In this document: piece by piece, positions 9,392 through 17,679 of the stretch
How the letters are laid out: every line of letters begins with the position of its first letter
How positions within the stretch are numbered: the stretch's first letter is position 1
Assembly: GCF_020616155.1 (NCBI RefSeq)
Contig: NZ_CP085530.1
Coordinates: 991,501 to 1,055,500, forward strand
Direction: 5' to 3'
DNA: 64,000 nucleotides
DNA from: Vogesella sp. XCS3
Lineage (GTDB): Bacteria > Pseudomonadota > Gammaproteobacteria > Burkholderiales > Chromobacteriaceae
The notes under the pieces: generated by a model
What the model was told of the DNA's origin: nothing
The model's input: only the letters and a program-made list of their open reading frames with translations
Database searches by the model: none
Position numbers and translations under genes: made by a program

Positions 9392-10576
9392 ATGCCTTTC
9401 CATATCCTTATTGCAGAAGACAGCACCAGCCAGCGCGAGGCTCTGGCTGCACTGTGCCGGACGCTACCGGACGTTGAAGTGCACGAAGCCTCGGATGGCC
9501 GCTGGGCCGCCCAGCTGGCGCGCAAACTCACGCAACTGGATCTGGTGATTACCGACATCAATATGCCGGGCATGGATGGCATAGAGCTGATCCAGCAGCT
9601 ATCGCGCCATGTGCAGCTGCCATCGCTGCTGCTATTGAGCGGGCATGTGCCCGAGTTGCTGTCCAACTGCATGCGCGCGGCCGAGGAGCTGGGCTTTGCC
9701 AATATTGCCTACCTGGCCAAACCTTTCGAGGTCGATACCCTGCTACGCGAGGTGCAACAGCTACTATTACAGCGCCAGGGGCCGGGTACGGCCGAACACG
9801 CGATTCCGCTGTCCGAGATTTTTACCGGGCTGGCGCATAACCAGTTCTGTGCACACTTCCAGCCCATTTACAACCAGCATGAACACCGAGCCGTACAGGT
9901 CGAGGCGCTGGCACGCTGGCAGCACCCGGCCTATGGCTTGCTGGGGCCGGCCAGTTTCATCGACCGGCTGGAGCATGAAGGCTTTATCGTGCTGCTGACC
10001 CGGCGCATCGTGCAAACCAGCCTAGACTTGCTGACCCGCAACCCGTGGGCACAAGACCTGCGGCTGTCGATCAACCTGTCGCGCGGGCTACTGGACGATG
10101 CCGAGTTTTTTGACTGGCTGATCAAAGAGGTCGAGGAGCGGCAGATACCGCCACGGCAAATCGTACTGGAGATTACCGAGACCATGGCGTTCAGCAACCT
10201 GGGGAATACGCTGGCGGCGCTGCTGCGCCTGCGCATGCGCGGCTTCGAGCTGTCGCTGGACGATTTTGGCGCCGGGCACACCAACCTGGAACAGCTGAAA
10301 GACCTGCCGATTACCGAGCTGAAGCTGGACCGCTCGCTAATCAAGAACATCCACCAGGCGCACCGTACGCAGAGCATCCTGGACGGCATTATCCGCATTG
10401 GCCAGCAGCTGCAGTTACGCATGGTGGCCGAAGGCATAGACAACCCGCACGACCTGGCCTATCTGCAAGGCCGCTACCCCGAGCTGGAACTGCAAGGCTT
10501 TTATCTGGGGCGGCCGGTGGCTTCCAGCGAACTCTCCTCGCACCTAGGTTACGCCAACCGGCCTGCCAGCGCCTGA
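9392..10576 (+). CDS. Response regulator with REC and EAL (c-di-GMP phosphodiesterase) domains
   Basis: 394 aa. The N-terminal receiver domain has the acidic pocket (AED), the phospho-acceptor Asp in ITDINMPG (residue 55) and the LAKPF lysine. The C-terminal EAL domain starts near residue 171 (EALARWQHP) and keeps the catalytic set: INLS, EITE, LDDFGAGH, ELKLD, VAEGI and LQGFYLGRP. Nothing in the motifs suggests inactivation, so phosphodiesterase activity against c-di-GMP is expected. There is no GGDEF domain, and no histidine kinase gene is adjacent. The start at 9392 has GGGGAAA before it; an upstream in-frame ATG at 9347 lacks such a site. Confidence 0.93.
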   Translation: MPFHILIAEDSTSQREALAALCRTLPDVEVHEASDGRWAAQLARKLTQLDLVITDINMPGMDGIELIQQLSRHVQLPSLLLLSGHVPELLSNCMRAAEELGFANIAYLAKPFEVDTLLREVQQLLLQRQGPGTAEHAIPLSEIFTGLAHNQFCAHFQPIYNQHEHRAVQVEALARWQHPAYGLLGPASFIDRLEHEGFIVLLTRRIVQTSLDLLTRNPWAQDLRLSINLSRGLLDDAEFFDWLIKEVEERQIPPRQIVLEITETMAFSNLGNTLAALLRLRMRGFELSLDDFGAGHTNLEQLKDLPITELKLDRSLIKNIHQAHRTQSILDGIIRIGQQLQLRMVAEGIDNPHDLAYLQGRYPELELQGFYLGRPVASSELSSHLGYANRPASA

Positions 10577-10592
10577 GCCACGCCGCTTCGCC

Positions 10593-10621
10593 AGAAAACA
10601 AAAAACGGCCCGCAGGCCGTT
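10593..10621 (-). terminator. Intrinsic terminator of the adenosyltransferase operon
   Basis: On the minus strand, AACGGCC-TGCG-GGCCGTT is followed by a T-rich run (TTTTGTTTTC). It lies 17 bases beyond the stop of the minus-strand cobalamin adenosyltransferase gene. Read on the plus strand it has no good T-run, so termination of the REC-EAL gene here is uncertain. Confidence 0.75.
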
Positions 10622-10637
10622 GGTATATTGCAAGCGT

Positions 10638-11192
10638 TTAGCCGGCTGTCCGCCTTGGCAGCCACAATACATCTGGCACCTGGGCAGCCACATTCAGGTG
10701 CCGCGACAGGATGAACAGCACATCAGACAGGCGGTTCAGGTACTGGCGCGGCAAGGCTGGCATGGTATCAAACTCGCCCAGCGCCACCACACTGCGCTCG
10801 GCACGGCGACATACAGCCCGGCCCTGATGAGCCACTGCGGCAGCACGACACCCGCCAGGCAAAATGAACTCCTTCAGCGCGGGCAATTGTGCGTTCCATT
10901 CGGCGGCGTGGTGTTCCAGCATGGCCAGCTGGGCCTCTTGCAGTGCCTGGTAACCTGGCACGGCAAGCTCGGAGCCCAGATCAAACAGATCGTGCTGCAC
11001 CTCGGCCAGGAAGGCATCCACCCCTTCCGGCAGGCTCTCGCAACGCAGCAAACCGATAATGCAATTGAGTTCGTCAACATCACCCAGCGCGTGAATACGG
11101 TCGGCATTCTTCGACACCCGGCTACCATCACCCAGGCCGGTAGTACCTGCATCACCACCACGCGTGATAATGCTGGACAGGCGGTCAGTCAT
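10638..11192 (-). CDS. Cob(I)yrinic acid a,c-diamide / cobalamin adenosyltransferase, PduO type
   Basis: 184-aa cytoplasmic enzyme that transfers the adenosyl group of ATP to cob(I)alamin. Family signatures are the N-terminal TRGGDAGTTGLGDG (ATP binding), GDVDELN, FILPGG, and the C-terminal CRRAERSVV and LNRLSDVLF motifs. The ATG at 11192 overlaps the stop of the upstream acidic protein gene by one base, so the two are coupled; a TTG one codon earlier is unlikely to be the start. No other cobalamin genes are nearby. Confidence 0.94.
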   Translation of the reverse strand: MTDRLSSIITRGGDAGTTGLGDGSRVSKNADRIHALGDVDELNCIIGLLRCESLPEGVDAFLAEVQHDLFDLGSELAVPGYQALQEAQLAMLEHHAAEWNAQLPALKEFILPGGCRAAAVAHQGRAVCRRAERSVVALGEFDTMPALPRQYLNRLSDVLFILSRHLNVAAQVPDVLWLPRRTAG

Positions 11193-13357
11193 CAAACTTC
11201 CTTATTGTGGCTGGCCGCTTCGTCCAGCGCTTCGCGCAGCGAGGCGCGCAGGGACTCGGCCAGCATCATGTCAAAATCTTCTTTCAGCTGCTTCATCACA
11301 CCGGCCATCAGCTGCTTGGCCTGCTGCTCCAACGCATCCTGCATCCATAGCGCCAGCTCCACTTTCATGCGCGGCAACACGCGGGCGTAAAGCGCCTCGA
11401 TCAGGGCGTCTTCATCCAGCCCGGCCGCTACGGTAGAAGCGACGGGGGCCTGGCTTGCCTCTGTCGGCATGGCCTGACCCACGGCTTCAATGTGGATATC
11501 GCTTTCGGATAACACCGGCACGGACTGCGCCGGCACCTGCACCGGGCTGATAACGGCAGCAGGTGCGGCCAACTCGTCGGCCACCAGTGGCTGACGCCGC
11601 ACGCGGATAACCTCGGCGATCACCGGCGGCGCCTCAGGCTCGCGGGCATCCGGCAGCTGATCCAGGTCTAGCGGCGGCTCTGCACCCAGGTCACGCGCCC
11701 ATGCCAGCTCGACTTCTTTATCACCCGCATGGAAACCGCCACCAGCCAGTGGCCAATCGCCGCCTGGCAGCTTGCCGGCAGGCTCGCCCAGCGTAGCCGC
11801 TGGCGACACCGCCGCCGCTGCCAGGCCCAGCCCCCCACCCAATACACCCATGGGCAGACTATCCAGCGAAATGCTCTGCACGGGTTCGGGCACGGCCGGC
11901 TCCGGCAACGCCGGCTCGTCTGCGGCCAACTCCGCCTGCGCCACCTGCAGCCAGGCGGGTACCGGTTCTACAGCACGACCTAGCTCACTATTGATCTGAT
12001 CAAACGTACTGACGGGCTCGGCGACTGCAGACAAATCTGGCACCGCAGGGCTATAGGCAGGCGCGGCCTCTTCGACCGGCTGACTCATCACCGGCAGGTC
12101 GCCAGCATGCACCATCGGCTCCGGCGCGGCGGGCTGCGTGACAAGGTCGGCTTCTACCACGACTTCATCCTGCACAGCAGTGCCCGCTACCTCTGCGCCA
12201 AAGGCCGACTGCACCACCGGCTCTTCCACAGACAGCCAGGCATCATCCGCAAGCTCGGCCAGCGTTACCGGGCTGGGCGGCTCGTCGTGCGGCGCCGCAG
12301 GCAGCGGTGGCTGCACTGGCTGCAGACCCGCCAGGATGTCGTCAATCGACATCGCCAGGCTAGCGGCCGGCTCATCTGGTACGTCCCACGGCAAGGCTTC
12401 AAACGCGGAGGCGGCTGGCTGTTCTGGCAAGGTGGCCTCGGCTGGCAGCTTGGCCGCATCATTGGCCAGTACCGCATCGGCGCCGGCCATGCCCCATGCA
12501 GCATCAGTCAGCAATGGCGGGCTGCTTTGCAACACGGGAGAAGCATCAGGTTCGGGCTCCAGTACCGGCACGGCATTCAGTTCGGCCAGATCGGCTGCTG
12601 GTACGCTTGGCGGCTCCCAGGTGCTGGCCCATTCGTCGTCGGTAGACCCCGCAGCAAAGACTTCTGCTTGCGGGGCGATAGCGTCGTCGGCCTTGCTGAG
12701 GAATGCATCCAGCGGCAGCTCCGGCAGGTCTGCCGGCTCATCAAAATCGTCCAGCTGGGCAGCAAACTGGTCCAGCGTAGCCTGATCCGCCTGCAAGGCA
12801 TTTGCCTCGGCGATAGCAGGCACATCAGCCGGCAGCTCGCTGGCACTTGGCATCACAGGCTCGAATGTGGCACGGGCAAAGAGCGCCCCGAGTCCGTCGC
12901 TGCTGCCTGCAGCCGAAGGAGCACCGGCCTGCGGTACATCGTCCAGCTCGAAAACAAAATCATCTGCGGGCTGGGCGGTATCAGGCAATGCGCTGGCCTG
13001 GGGCGAATCGCCATGATGGCGATCCAGACCCGGCAAAACGTCATCAAGGGACAGCTCGGTCGGCAGGTCGACTTCCAGATCCAGCGATGGCAGGCGCTCT
13101 ATCAACTGGCTGGCATTGAGGCTGGCTTGCTCGGCATCGCCCAGATCCTCACCCAGTACATCATCGAGCGAGAGTTCGTCCGGCAGGGTCAGCTCGGGCG
13201 GCGCATCGTCAGGCAGAACCTGCGCCAACGCGTCCAGCTCGGCAGAAAAATCGTAGGCGGGGATATCCAGCACCGGAATCGCTTCTACCTCTACCACATC
13301 GGTCAGTACAGGCAGGTCTTGCGGGTTCCAGCCCTGGTCGGGAGTCGGGTTTGTCAT
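11192..13357 (-). CDS. Acidic, Pro/Ala-rich, probably disordered protein with helical C-terminus
   Basis: 721 aa; family not recognised. Nearly the whole length is Asp/Glu/Pro/Ala-rich and low in aromatic and basic residues, as expected of a disordered chain. A short motif recurs: ELSLDDVL at residues 61-68 and 101-108, and MSIDDIL near residue 336. The last 75 or so residues differ sharply: DEDALIEALYARVLPRMKVE, then amphipathic helices (QQAKQLMAGVMKQLKEDF) and a charged end. No signal peptide or membrane segment is seen. It lies between holC (4-base overlap) and the adenosyltransferase gene (1-base overlap). A scaffold or polar-organiser role is conceivable from the architecture but is only a guess. 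Confidence 0.8.
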   Translation of the reverse strand: MTNPTPDQGWNPQDLPVLTDVVEVEAIPVLDIPAYDFSAELDALAQVLPDDAPPELTLPDELSLDDVLGEDLGDAEQASLNASQLIERLPSLDLEVDLPTELSLDDVLPGLDRHHGDSPQASALPDTAQPADDFVFELDDVPQAGAPSAAGSSDGLGALFARATFEPVMPSASELPADVPAIAEANALQADQATLDQFAAQLDDFDEPADLPELPLDAFLSKADDAIAPQAEVFAAGSTDDEWASTWEPPSVPAADLAELNAVPVLEPEPDASPVLQSSPPLLTDAAWGMAGADAVLANDAAKLPAEATLPEQPAASAFEALPWDVPDEPAASLAMSIDDILAGLQPVQPPLPAAPHDEPPSPVTLAELADDAWLSVEEPVVQSAFGAEVAGTAVQDEVVVEADLVTQPAAPEPMVHAGDLPVMSQPVEEAAPAYSPAVPDLSAVAEPVSTFDQINSELGRAVEPVPAWLQVAQAELAADEPALPEPAVPEPVQSISLDSLPMGVLGGGLGLAAAAVSPAATLGEPAGKLPGGDWPLAGGGFHAGDKEVELAWARDLGAEPPLDLDQLPDAREPEAPPVIAEVIRVRRQPLVADELAAPAAVISPVQVPAQSVPVLSESDIHIEAVGQAMPTEASQAPVASTVAAGLDEDALIEALYARVLPRMKVELALWMQDALEQQAKQLMAGVMKQLKEDFDMMLAESLRASLREALDEAASHNKEV

Positions 13358-13779
13358 GCGGCATCACTCATGTCGTGATGGTGAATATCAAAGCCCAGGT
13401 CGAGGTAGGCACGGTAGCGTGTACGCGCTACTGCCCGGGAGGCCTCCTCCTGGCTAACCACTTCCAGAATACGGGAAAATCCCGCTGGGTTGACAGGCAT
13501 TTTTTCACCCAGGTTCAATAAAACTGTCGGGCCGGCAGGTATATCGAAATGGGTGGCGAGCCAGATACGCGACGAAGATGCCTCGGCGGCGTTCCACTCG
13601 CAATGCGCAATGAAACTGGTATCGCCAAAAGACCAAAGCGCCCGGCTAAAAGCCTGCAGCGCCTGGTCGTCAGGAAGAACGACCAGCAGCCGTTCTTCCT
13701 TGCGGTATACAGTTTGTGCCGCACGGCAGGCAAAAGCCTGCACATTGGCGACACCTGTATAAAAATCAATCCGCGTCAT
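13354..13779 (-). CDS. holC: DNA polymerase III subunit chi
   Basis: 141-aa chi subunit of the clamp-loader complex, which bridges DNA polymerase III to single-strand binding protein. The N-terminus (MTRIDFYTGVANVQAFACR) and the YRKEERLLVVLPD and LWSFGDTSFIAHCE segments fit the family, and length is close to E. coli chi (147). The pepA-holC order is standard in proteobacteria: its start overlaps the pepA stop by 14 bases, and its stop overlaps the acidic protein start by 4. Confidence 0.93.
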   Translation of the reverse strand: MTRIDFYTGVANVQAFACRAAQTVYRKEERLLVVLPDDQALQAFSRALWSFGDTSFIAHCEWNAAEASSSRIWLATHFDIPAGPTVLLNLGEKMPVNPAGFSRILEVVSQEEASRAVARTRYRAYLDLGFDIHHHDMSDAA

Positions 13780-15328
13780 CTTCAGTCGTTTCTACCACTT
13801 CACGACGGGGACGGCCGCGGCGTACCACATTACCCAGGGCGATGTCGGCGCGGTCTTGCAGGAACTGCACCAGCATTGGCACCGGGCGACCGGTAGCACC
13901 TTTGTCCTTGCCACCACGCCATGCGGTACCGGCGATATCCAGGTGAGCCCAATCATAAGCTTTGGCAAAGCGCGACAGGAAGCAGGCGGCGCTGACGCTG
14001 CCACCGGCACGGCCACCGATATTGGCCATATCGGCAAACGGGCTCTTCAGCAGTTCCTGGTATTCGTCCCACAGCGGCATGTGCCAGGCGCGGTCGCCTA
14101 CCTCTTCACCGGCAGCCCACAGCTCTTTGGCCAGGCTGTCCTGGTTGCTGTACAGGCCGGTAGCAATGTGGCCTAGCGCTACCACGCACGCGCCGGTCAG
14201 CGTCGCCACGTCTACCACGGTAGCCGGGTTGAAGCGCTCGACGTAAGTCAGCGCATCGCACAGTACCAGGCGGCCTTCGGCGTCGGTGTTCAGCACTTCG
14301 ATGGTCTGGCCGGACATGGAAGTCACGATATCGCCCGGCTTCAGCGCACGGCCGGACGGCATGTTTTCGCAGGTAGCCACCACGCAAATCAGGTTGAGCG
14401 GCAGTTTCATTTCGACAGCGGCACGGAAGGCACCGATCACGGCAGCAGCGCCACCCATGTCGTACTTCATTTCGTCCATGCCCTCGCCCGGCTTCAGCGA
14501 AATACCACCGGAGTCGAAGGTCAGACCCTTGCCTACCAGTACGATAGGACGGTCGTTTTTGTCTTTGGCACCAAAGTGTTTGAGCACCACGAAGCGCGCT
14601 TCTTCGTCGCTGCCTTTGGCCACGGACAGGAAGGAATGCATCTTCAGCGCATCCAGCTCGGCCGGGCCCATTACTTCGGCCTCGGCACCAAAAGCCAGCG
14701 CCATGTCGCGCGCAGCTTCGGCCAGATATACCGGCGTGCAGACGTTGCCCGGTGCGTTGGCCAGATCTTTGGCCAGCTTCATGCCGGCAGCAATGGCCTG
14801 GCCACGCTGCTGACCGCGCTCGCCGTCGGTCAGGTCGCTGCGGCGTGGCACAGCCAGCGTCATCTTGCGCGGCTCGCGCACTTCATCCAGGCGCGACTTG
14901 AACTTGTCAAAACGGTACAGGGTATCCAGCGTTACCACGGTGGCCTGCTCTACCATCCACTCCACATCGTGCTTCTTCACGTGCAGTTCGGACAGGTAGC
15001 TCACCACTTCGTTGGACTGGGTCGCGGCCAGGGCTTTTACCGAGGCGCGGATGGCTTCACGGTACTCTTTGGCACGGAAGTCCCGCTCTTTACCCAAGCC
15101 CACCAGCATGACGCGGTCACACAGGGTATGCGGCACGGAATGCAGGATCAGGGTGGTGCCCAGCTTGCCGTCCATGTCGCCACGCTTGAGCACATCGGTA
15201 ATGAAGCCGTTCGATATGCGGTCAAGCAGGTCGGCAGCAAAAGACAGCTTGCGGGTTTCGTAAACACCGACCACAACGCAGGCTACGCGCTGTTTTTCCG
15301 GGCTTCCGCTTTTAATGTTAAACTCCAT
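13766..15328 (-). CDS. pepA: Leucyl aminopeptidase (M17 family)
   Basis: Cytoplasmic dizinc/dimanganese aminopeptidase; in E. coli PepA also binds DNA. The 520 residues include the C-terminal catalytic domain with the M17 signature NTDAEGRLVL, the VGKGLTFDSGGISLKPG block carrying the metal-binding Lys and Asp, and MKYDMGGAAAV. The start MEFNIKSG at 15328 is preceded by GGAG at good spacing; an in-frame ATG at 15343 (MVERC) is less likely. Transcription runs away from lptF, with a likely promoter at 15452-15481. Confidence 0.96.
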   Translation of the reverse strand: MEFNIKSGSPEKQRVACVVVGVYETRKLSFAADLLDRISNGFITDVLKRGDMDGKLGTTLILHSVPHTLCDRVMLVGLGKERDFRAKEYREAIRASVKALAATQSNEVVSYLSELHVKKHDVEWMVEQATVVTLDTLYRFDKFKSRLDEVREPRKMTLAVPRRSDLTDGERGQQRGQAIAAGMKLAKDLANAPGNVCTPVYLAEAARDMALAFGAEAEVMGPAELDALKMHSFLSVAKGSDEEARFVVLKHFGAKDKNDRPIVLVGKGLTFDSGGISLKPGEGMDEMKYDMGGAAAVIGAFRAAVEMKLPLNLICVVATCENMPSGRALKPGDIVTSMSGQTIEVLNTDAEGRLVLCDALTYVERFNPATVVDVATLTGACVVALGHIATGLYSNQDSLAKELWAAGEEVGDRAWHMPLWDEYQELLKSPFADMANIGGRAGGSVSAACFLSRFAKAYDWAHLDIAGTAWRGGKDKGATGRPVPMLVQFLQDRADIALGNVVRRGRPRREVVETTEDDAD

Positions 15329-15451
15329 GCAACGCTCCACCATGTGTGTTTGGTTCATCAAGACATACGTTCTGGCAGGCTTTTGGCCTGACCGGAACCG
15401 GCCGACAAGCCTTGATTTTCTGGCCGACAACCATTCAGGTTAACCTTTCCA

Positions 15452-15481
15452 ATTATCACTATCCTTTTGACGAATTGTCAA
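15452..15481 (-). promoter_or_regulatory. Likely sigma-70 promoter of pepA-holC
   Basis: On the minus strand there is a perfect -35 TTGACA (15481-15476), an 18-base spacer and a -10 GATAAT (15457-15452, 5 of 6). That would give a 5' leader of about 115 bases before pepA. The -35 lies inside an inverted repeat, described separately. Confidence 0.55.
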
Positions 15482-15483
15482 AA
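15465..15483. promoter_or_regulatory. Inverted repeat, possible operator between pepA and lptF
   Basis: TTTTGAC-GAATT-GTCAAAA is a perfect 7-base inverted repeat with a 5-base centre. It overlaps the presumed pepA -35 box and lies 14 bases before the lptF start. Such symmetry at a divergent promoter suggests a dimeric regulator binding site; which regulator is unknown. Confidence 0.4.
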
Positions 15484-15496
15484 ACGGGCCTGTTTT

Positions 15497-16606
15497 ATGC
15501 TTTTTCAGAAAAGCCTTACCCGAGAGCTGACTTATACCAGTATCGGGGTGTTTTCCATCTTGCTCGCCATTCTGCTGAGCACCCAAACCATCAACATGCT
15601 GGGCCGCGCCGCACAGGGGCGCATCGCCAGCGATGCCATTTTTGCGCTGATCGGCTTCTGGTCGATCGGTTTCTTCCCGGTACTGATGATTCTCACCATC
15701 TTCGTCAGCGTTATTGTCACGCTTACCCGCATGTGGCGCGAGCATGAAATGGCTGTCTGGATGGCCAGTGGCAAATCGCTCACGGATTGGGTAGGGCCGG
15801 TATTGCGCTTTGCGCTACCGCTGTCATTGCTGATTGCCGTCGGCACGACGGTGATCGAACCGTGGGCAGTGCAACGCAGCAAGGAGTACGCCGAAACCCT
15901 GAAACAGCGCGAAGAAATGACCGCACTGTCGCCCGGCGTGTTCAAGGAGTCGCGCAGCAGCGACCGCGTGTACTTCATCGAAAGCTACTCGGTACTGAGT
16001 GGCGCCACCCGCAATGTGTTTGTACAGAGCATCAAGGCGGGCGAGGTGTCATCCATTTTTGCCAAGGCAGGCCAGCTCAGCACCGACAAGGACGGCAACC
16101 GCGTGCTGATCCTTGCGCATGGCAGCCGCTACACCGGCGAGCCGGGCTCGGGCGCGTTTGAAGTGGCCGAGTTCGAGCACTACACACTCAAAATCAGCGA
16201 TACCGAAAAGATTGTCCGCCCGGAGCTGGATAGCGAAACGCGGCCAACCTTGCAGCTACTGGGCAGCAGCAACCCGGCCGACCGCGCAGAGCTGGCATGG
16301 CGGCTATCCCTGCCGCTTTGTGCACTGATACTGGCTGTACTGGCCATTCCGCTGAGCTACTTCAACCCGCGAGCCGGCCACGCTTACAACCTGGTTTTCG
16401 CACTGGGCGCCTACCTGGTGTACCAGAACCTGATGTGGCTGCTACGCGACGCCATCGGCAGCGGCAAGCTTTCCAGTGCGCTGGCCATCCTGCCCGCGCA
16501 CGCCGCCATGCTGGCACTGGCTGCCGCCCTGTTGTACTACCATAACCGCCCTGCCGAACCCTGGCTTACCCGTATGAAACGATTGCTGCGGAGGAAGTCC
16601 GCATGA
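15497..16606 (+). CDS. lptF: LPS export ABC transporter permease LptF
   Basis: Inner-membrane permease of the LptB2FG transporter that extracts lipopolysaccharide from the inner membrane toward LptC and LptA. 369 aa with the expected two pairs of N- and C-terminal membrane segments flanking a periplasmic beta-jellyroll-like region (about residues 125-255). The N-terminus MLFQKSLTRELTYTSIGVF is typical. The ATG at 15497 was preferred to the in-frame ATG at 15467, which would add ten hydrophilic residues. It overlaps lptG by 4 bases. Confidence 0.94.
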   Translation: MLFQKSLTRELTYTSIGVFSILLAILLSTQTINMLGRAAQGRIASDAIFALIGFWSIGFFPVLMILTIFVSVIVTLTRMWREHEMAVWMASGKSLTDWVGPVLRFALPLSLLIAVGTTVIEPWAVQRSKEYAETLKQREEMTALSPGVFKESRSSDRVYFIESYSVLSGATRNVFVQSIKAGEVSSIFAKAGQLSTDKDGNRVLILAHGSRYTGEPGSGAFEVAEFEHYTLKISDTEKIVRPELDSETRPTLQLLGSSNPADRAELAWRLSLPLCALILAVLAIPLSYFNPRAGHAYNLVFALGAYLVYQNLMWLLRDAIGSGKLSSALAILPAHAAMLALAAALLYYHNRPAEPWLTRMKRLLRRKSA

Positions 16607-17679
16607 GCATGCTGCGCAACTACCTGCTGACACGCTTCACCACCGCCACGCTGTTCACGCTGGCCTGTTTGCTGGGCCTGTACGGCTTTTTTGACGCCAT
16701 TCGCGAGCTACCCAATGTCGGCAAAGGCAGCTTCGATTCCGGCACCTTGCTGATGTACACCTTGCTGCAAACGCCTGGCCACGCCTACGAGCTGATGCCG
16801 CTGGCCGTACTGATCGGCGCCATGGTAGCCATGTCGCAACTCTCCAGCACCTCCGAGTACACCGCCATCCGCACGGCCGGGGTGTCGCTGGGGCAGATTG
16901 CACGCATCAAGCTGCTGTTCGGCGTAGTCATGGCGATCGCCGCCTTGTTACTGGGCGAGTTTGCCTCACCACTGGCCGAAAAAAATGCCGAAAAGATAAA
17001 ACTGCAGGCGACGCATTCGCTGGTGGCGCAGGAGTTTCGCTCCGGCCTGTGGGTGAAGGACGACAATAACTTTATCAACGTAGGGGAAATGCTGCCCGAC
17101 AACACCCTGCTGGGCGTCCGCATCTACACCTACGACCAGGACTATCGCCTGGTCATGACACGCCACGCCGAGCGCGCCCAATACCAGCCCGCCAGCAAAA
17201 CCTGGCTGCTCAGCCAGGTGCGCCAGTCCGAAATCCTGCCAGACCAGATCAAGGTTGGCCGCATGGCCGAGCAGACCTGGCGCTCTGTTATCCAGCCGGA
17301 CATCTTGTCTGTACTACTGGTGGTGCCGGAGCAGATGTCCGCCATGGACTTGATGACTTATATTGAACACCTGCGTACCAATAATCAGAAAACGCAGCGC
17401 TACGAAATTGCCCTGTGGGGCAAGCTGTTCTACCCGCTGGCCTGTATTTCCATGGTGATGGTGGCACTGGCTTTTACACCGGTCTCCGGCCGCCACAACG
17501 ACCTGGGCATCAAACTGTTTTCCGGCATCTGCCTGGGCATTGCCTTTCACTTTAGCAACCGCTTATTCGGCCACCTAGGCCTGCTGTACAACTGGAACCC
17601 TATAGCCTCTGCCACGCTGCCTACCCTGCTCTTCCTGATGGCAGGCCTGATAGCCCTGGCACGACAGGAGAGACGATGA
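16603..17679 (+). CDS. lptG: LPS export ABC transporter permease LptG
   Basis: Partner permease of LptF in lipopolysaccharide export, 358 aa (E. coli 360). It has membrane segments at the N-terminus (ATLFTLACLLGLYGFFDAI and a second near residues 60-85) and four at the C-terminal end, with a periplasmic domain between. The start ATG overlaps the lptF stop; a second ATG follows two codons later. The stop overlaps the glnD start, so lptF, lptG and glnD are translationally coupled here. Confidence 0.95.
   Translation: MSMLRNYLLTRFTTATLFTLACLLGLYGFFDAIRELPNVGKGSFDSGTLLMYTLLQTPGHAYELMPLAVLIGAMVAMSQLSSTSEYTAIRTAGVSLGQIARIKLLFGVVMAIAALLLGEFASPLAEKNAEKIKLQATHSLVAQEFRSGLWVKDDNNFINVGEMLPDNTLLGVRIYTYDQDYRLVMTRHAERAQYQPASKTWLLSQVRQSEILPDQIKVGRMAEQTWRSVIQPDILSVLLVVPEQMSAMDLMTYIEHLRTNNQKTQRYEIALWGKLFYPLACISMVMVALAFTPVSGRHNDLGIKLFSGICLGIAFHFSNRLFGHLGLLYNWNPIASATLPTLLFLMAGLIALARQERR

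Noticed and set aside
12107..13378. Long open frame (423 codons) on the plus strand
   Set aside because: It lies antisense to the acidic 721-aa protein gene, starts without a ribosome site, and its translation is rich in Arg, Gln and Trp with no domain. It is a by-product of G+C-rich codon bias.
14576..15391. Open frame of 271 codons antisense to pepA
   Set aside because: Entirely within the reverse complement of a solid gene, His/Gln-rich, no start signal.
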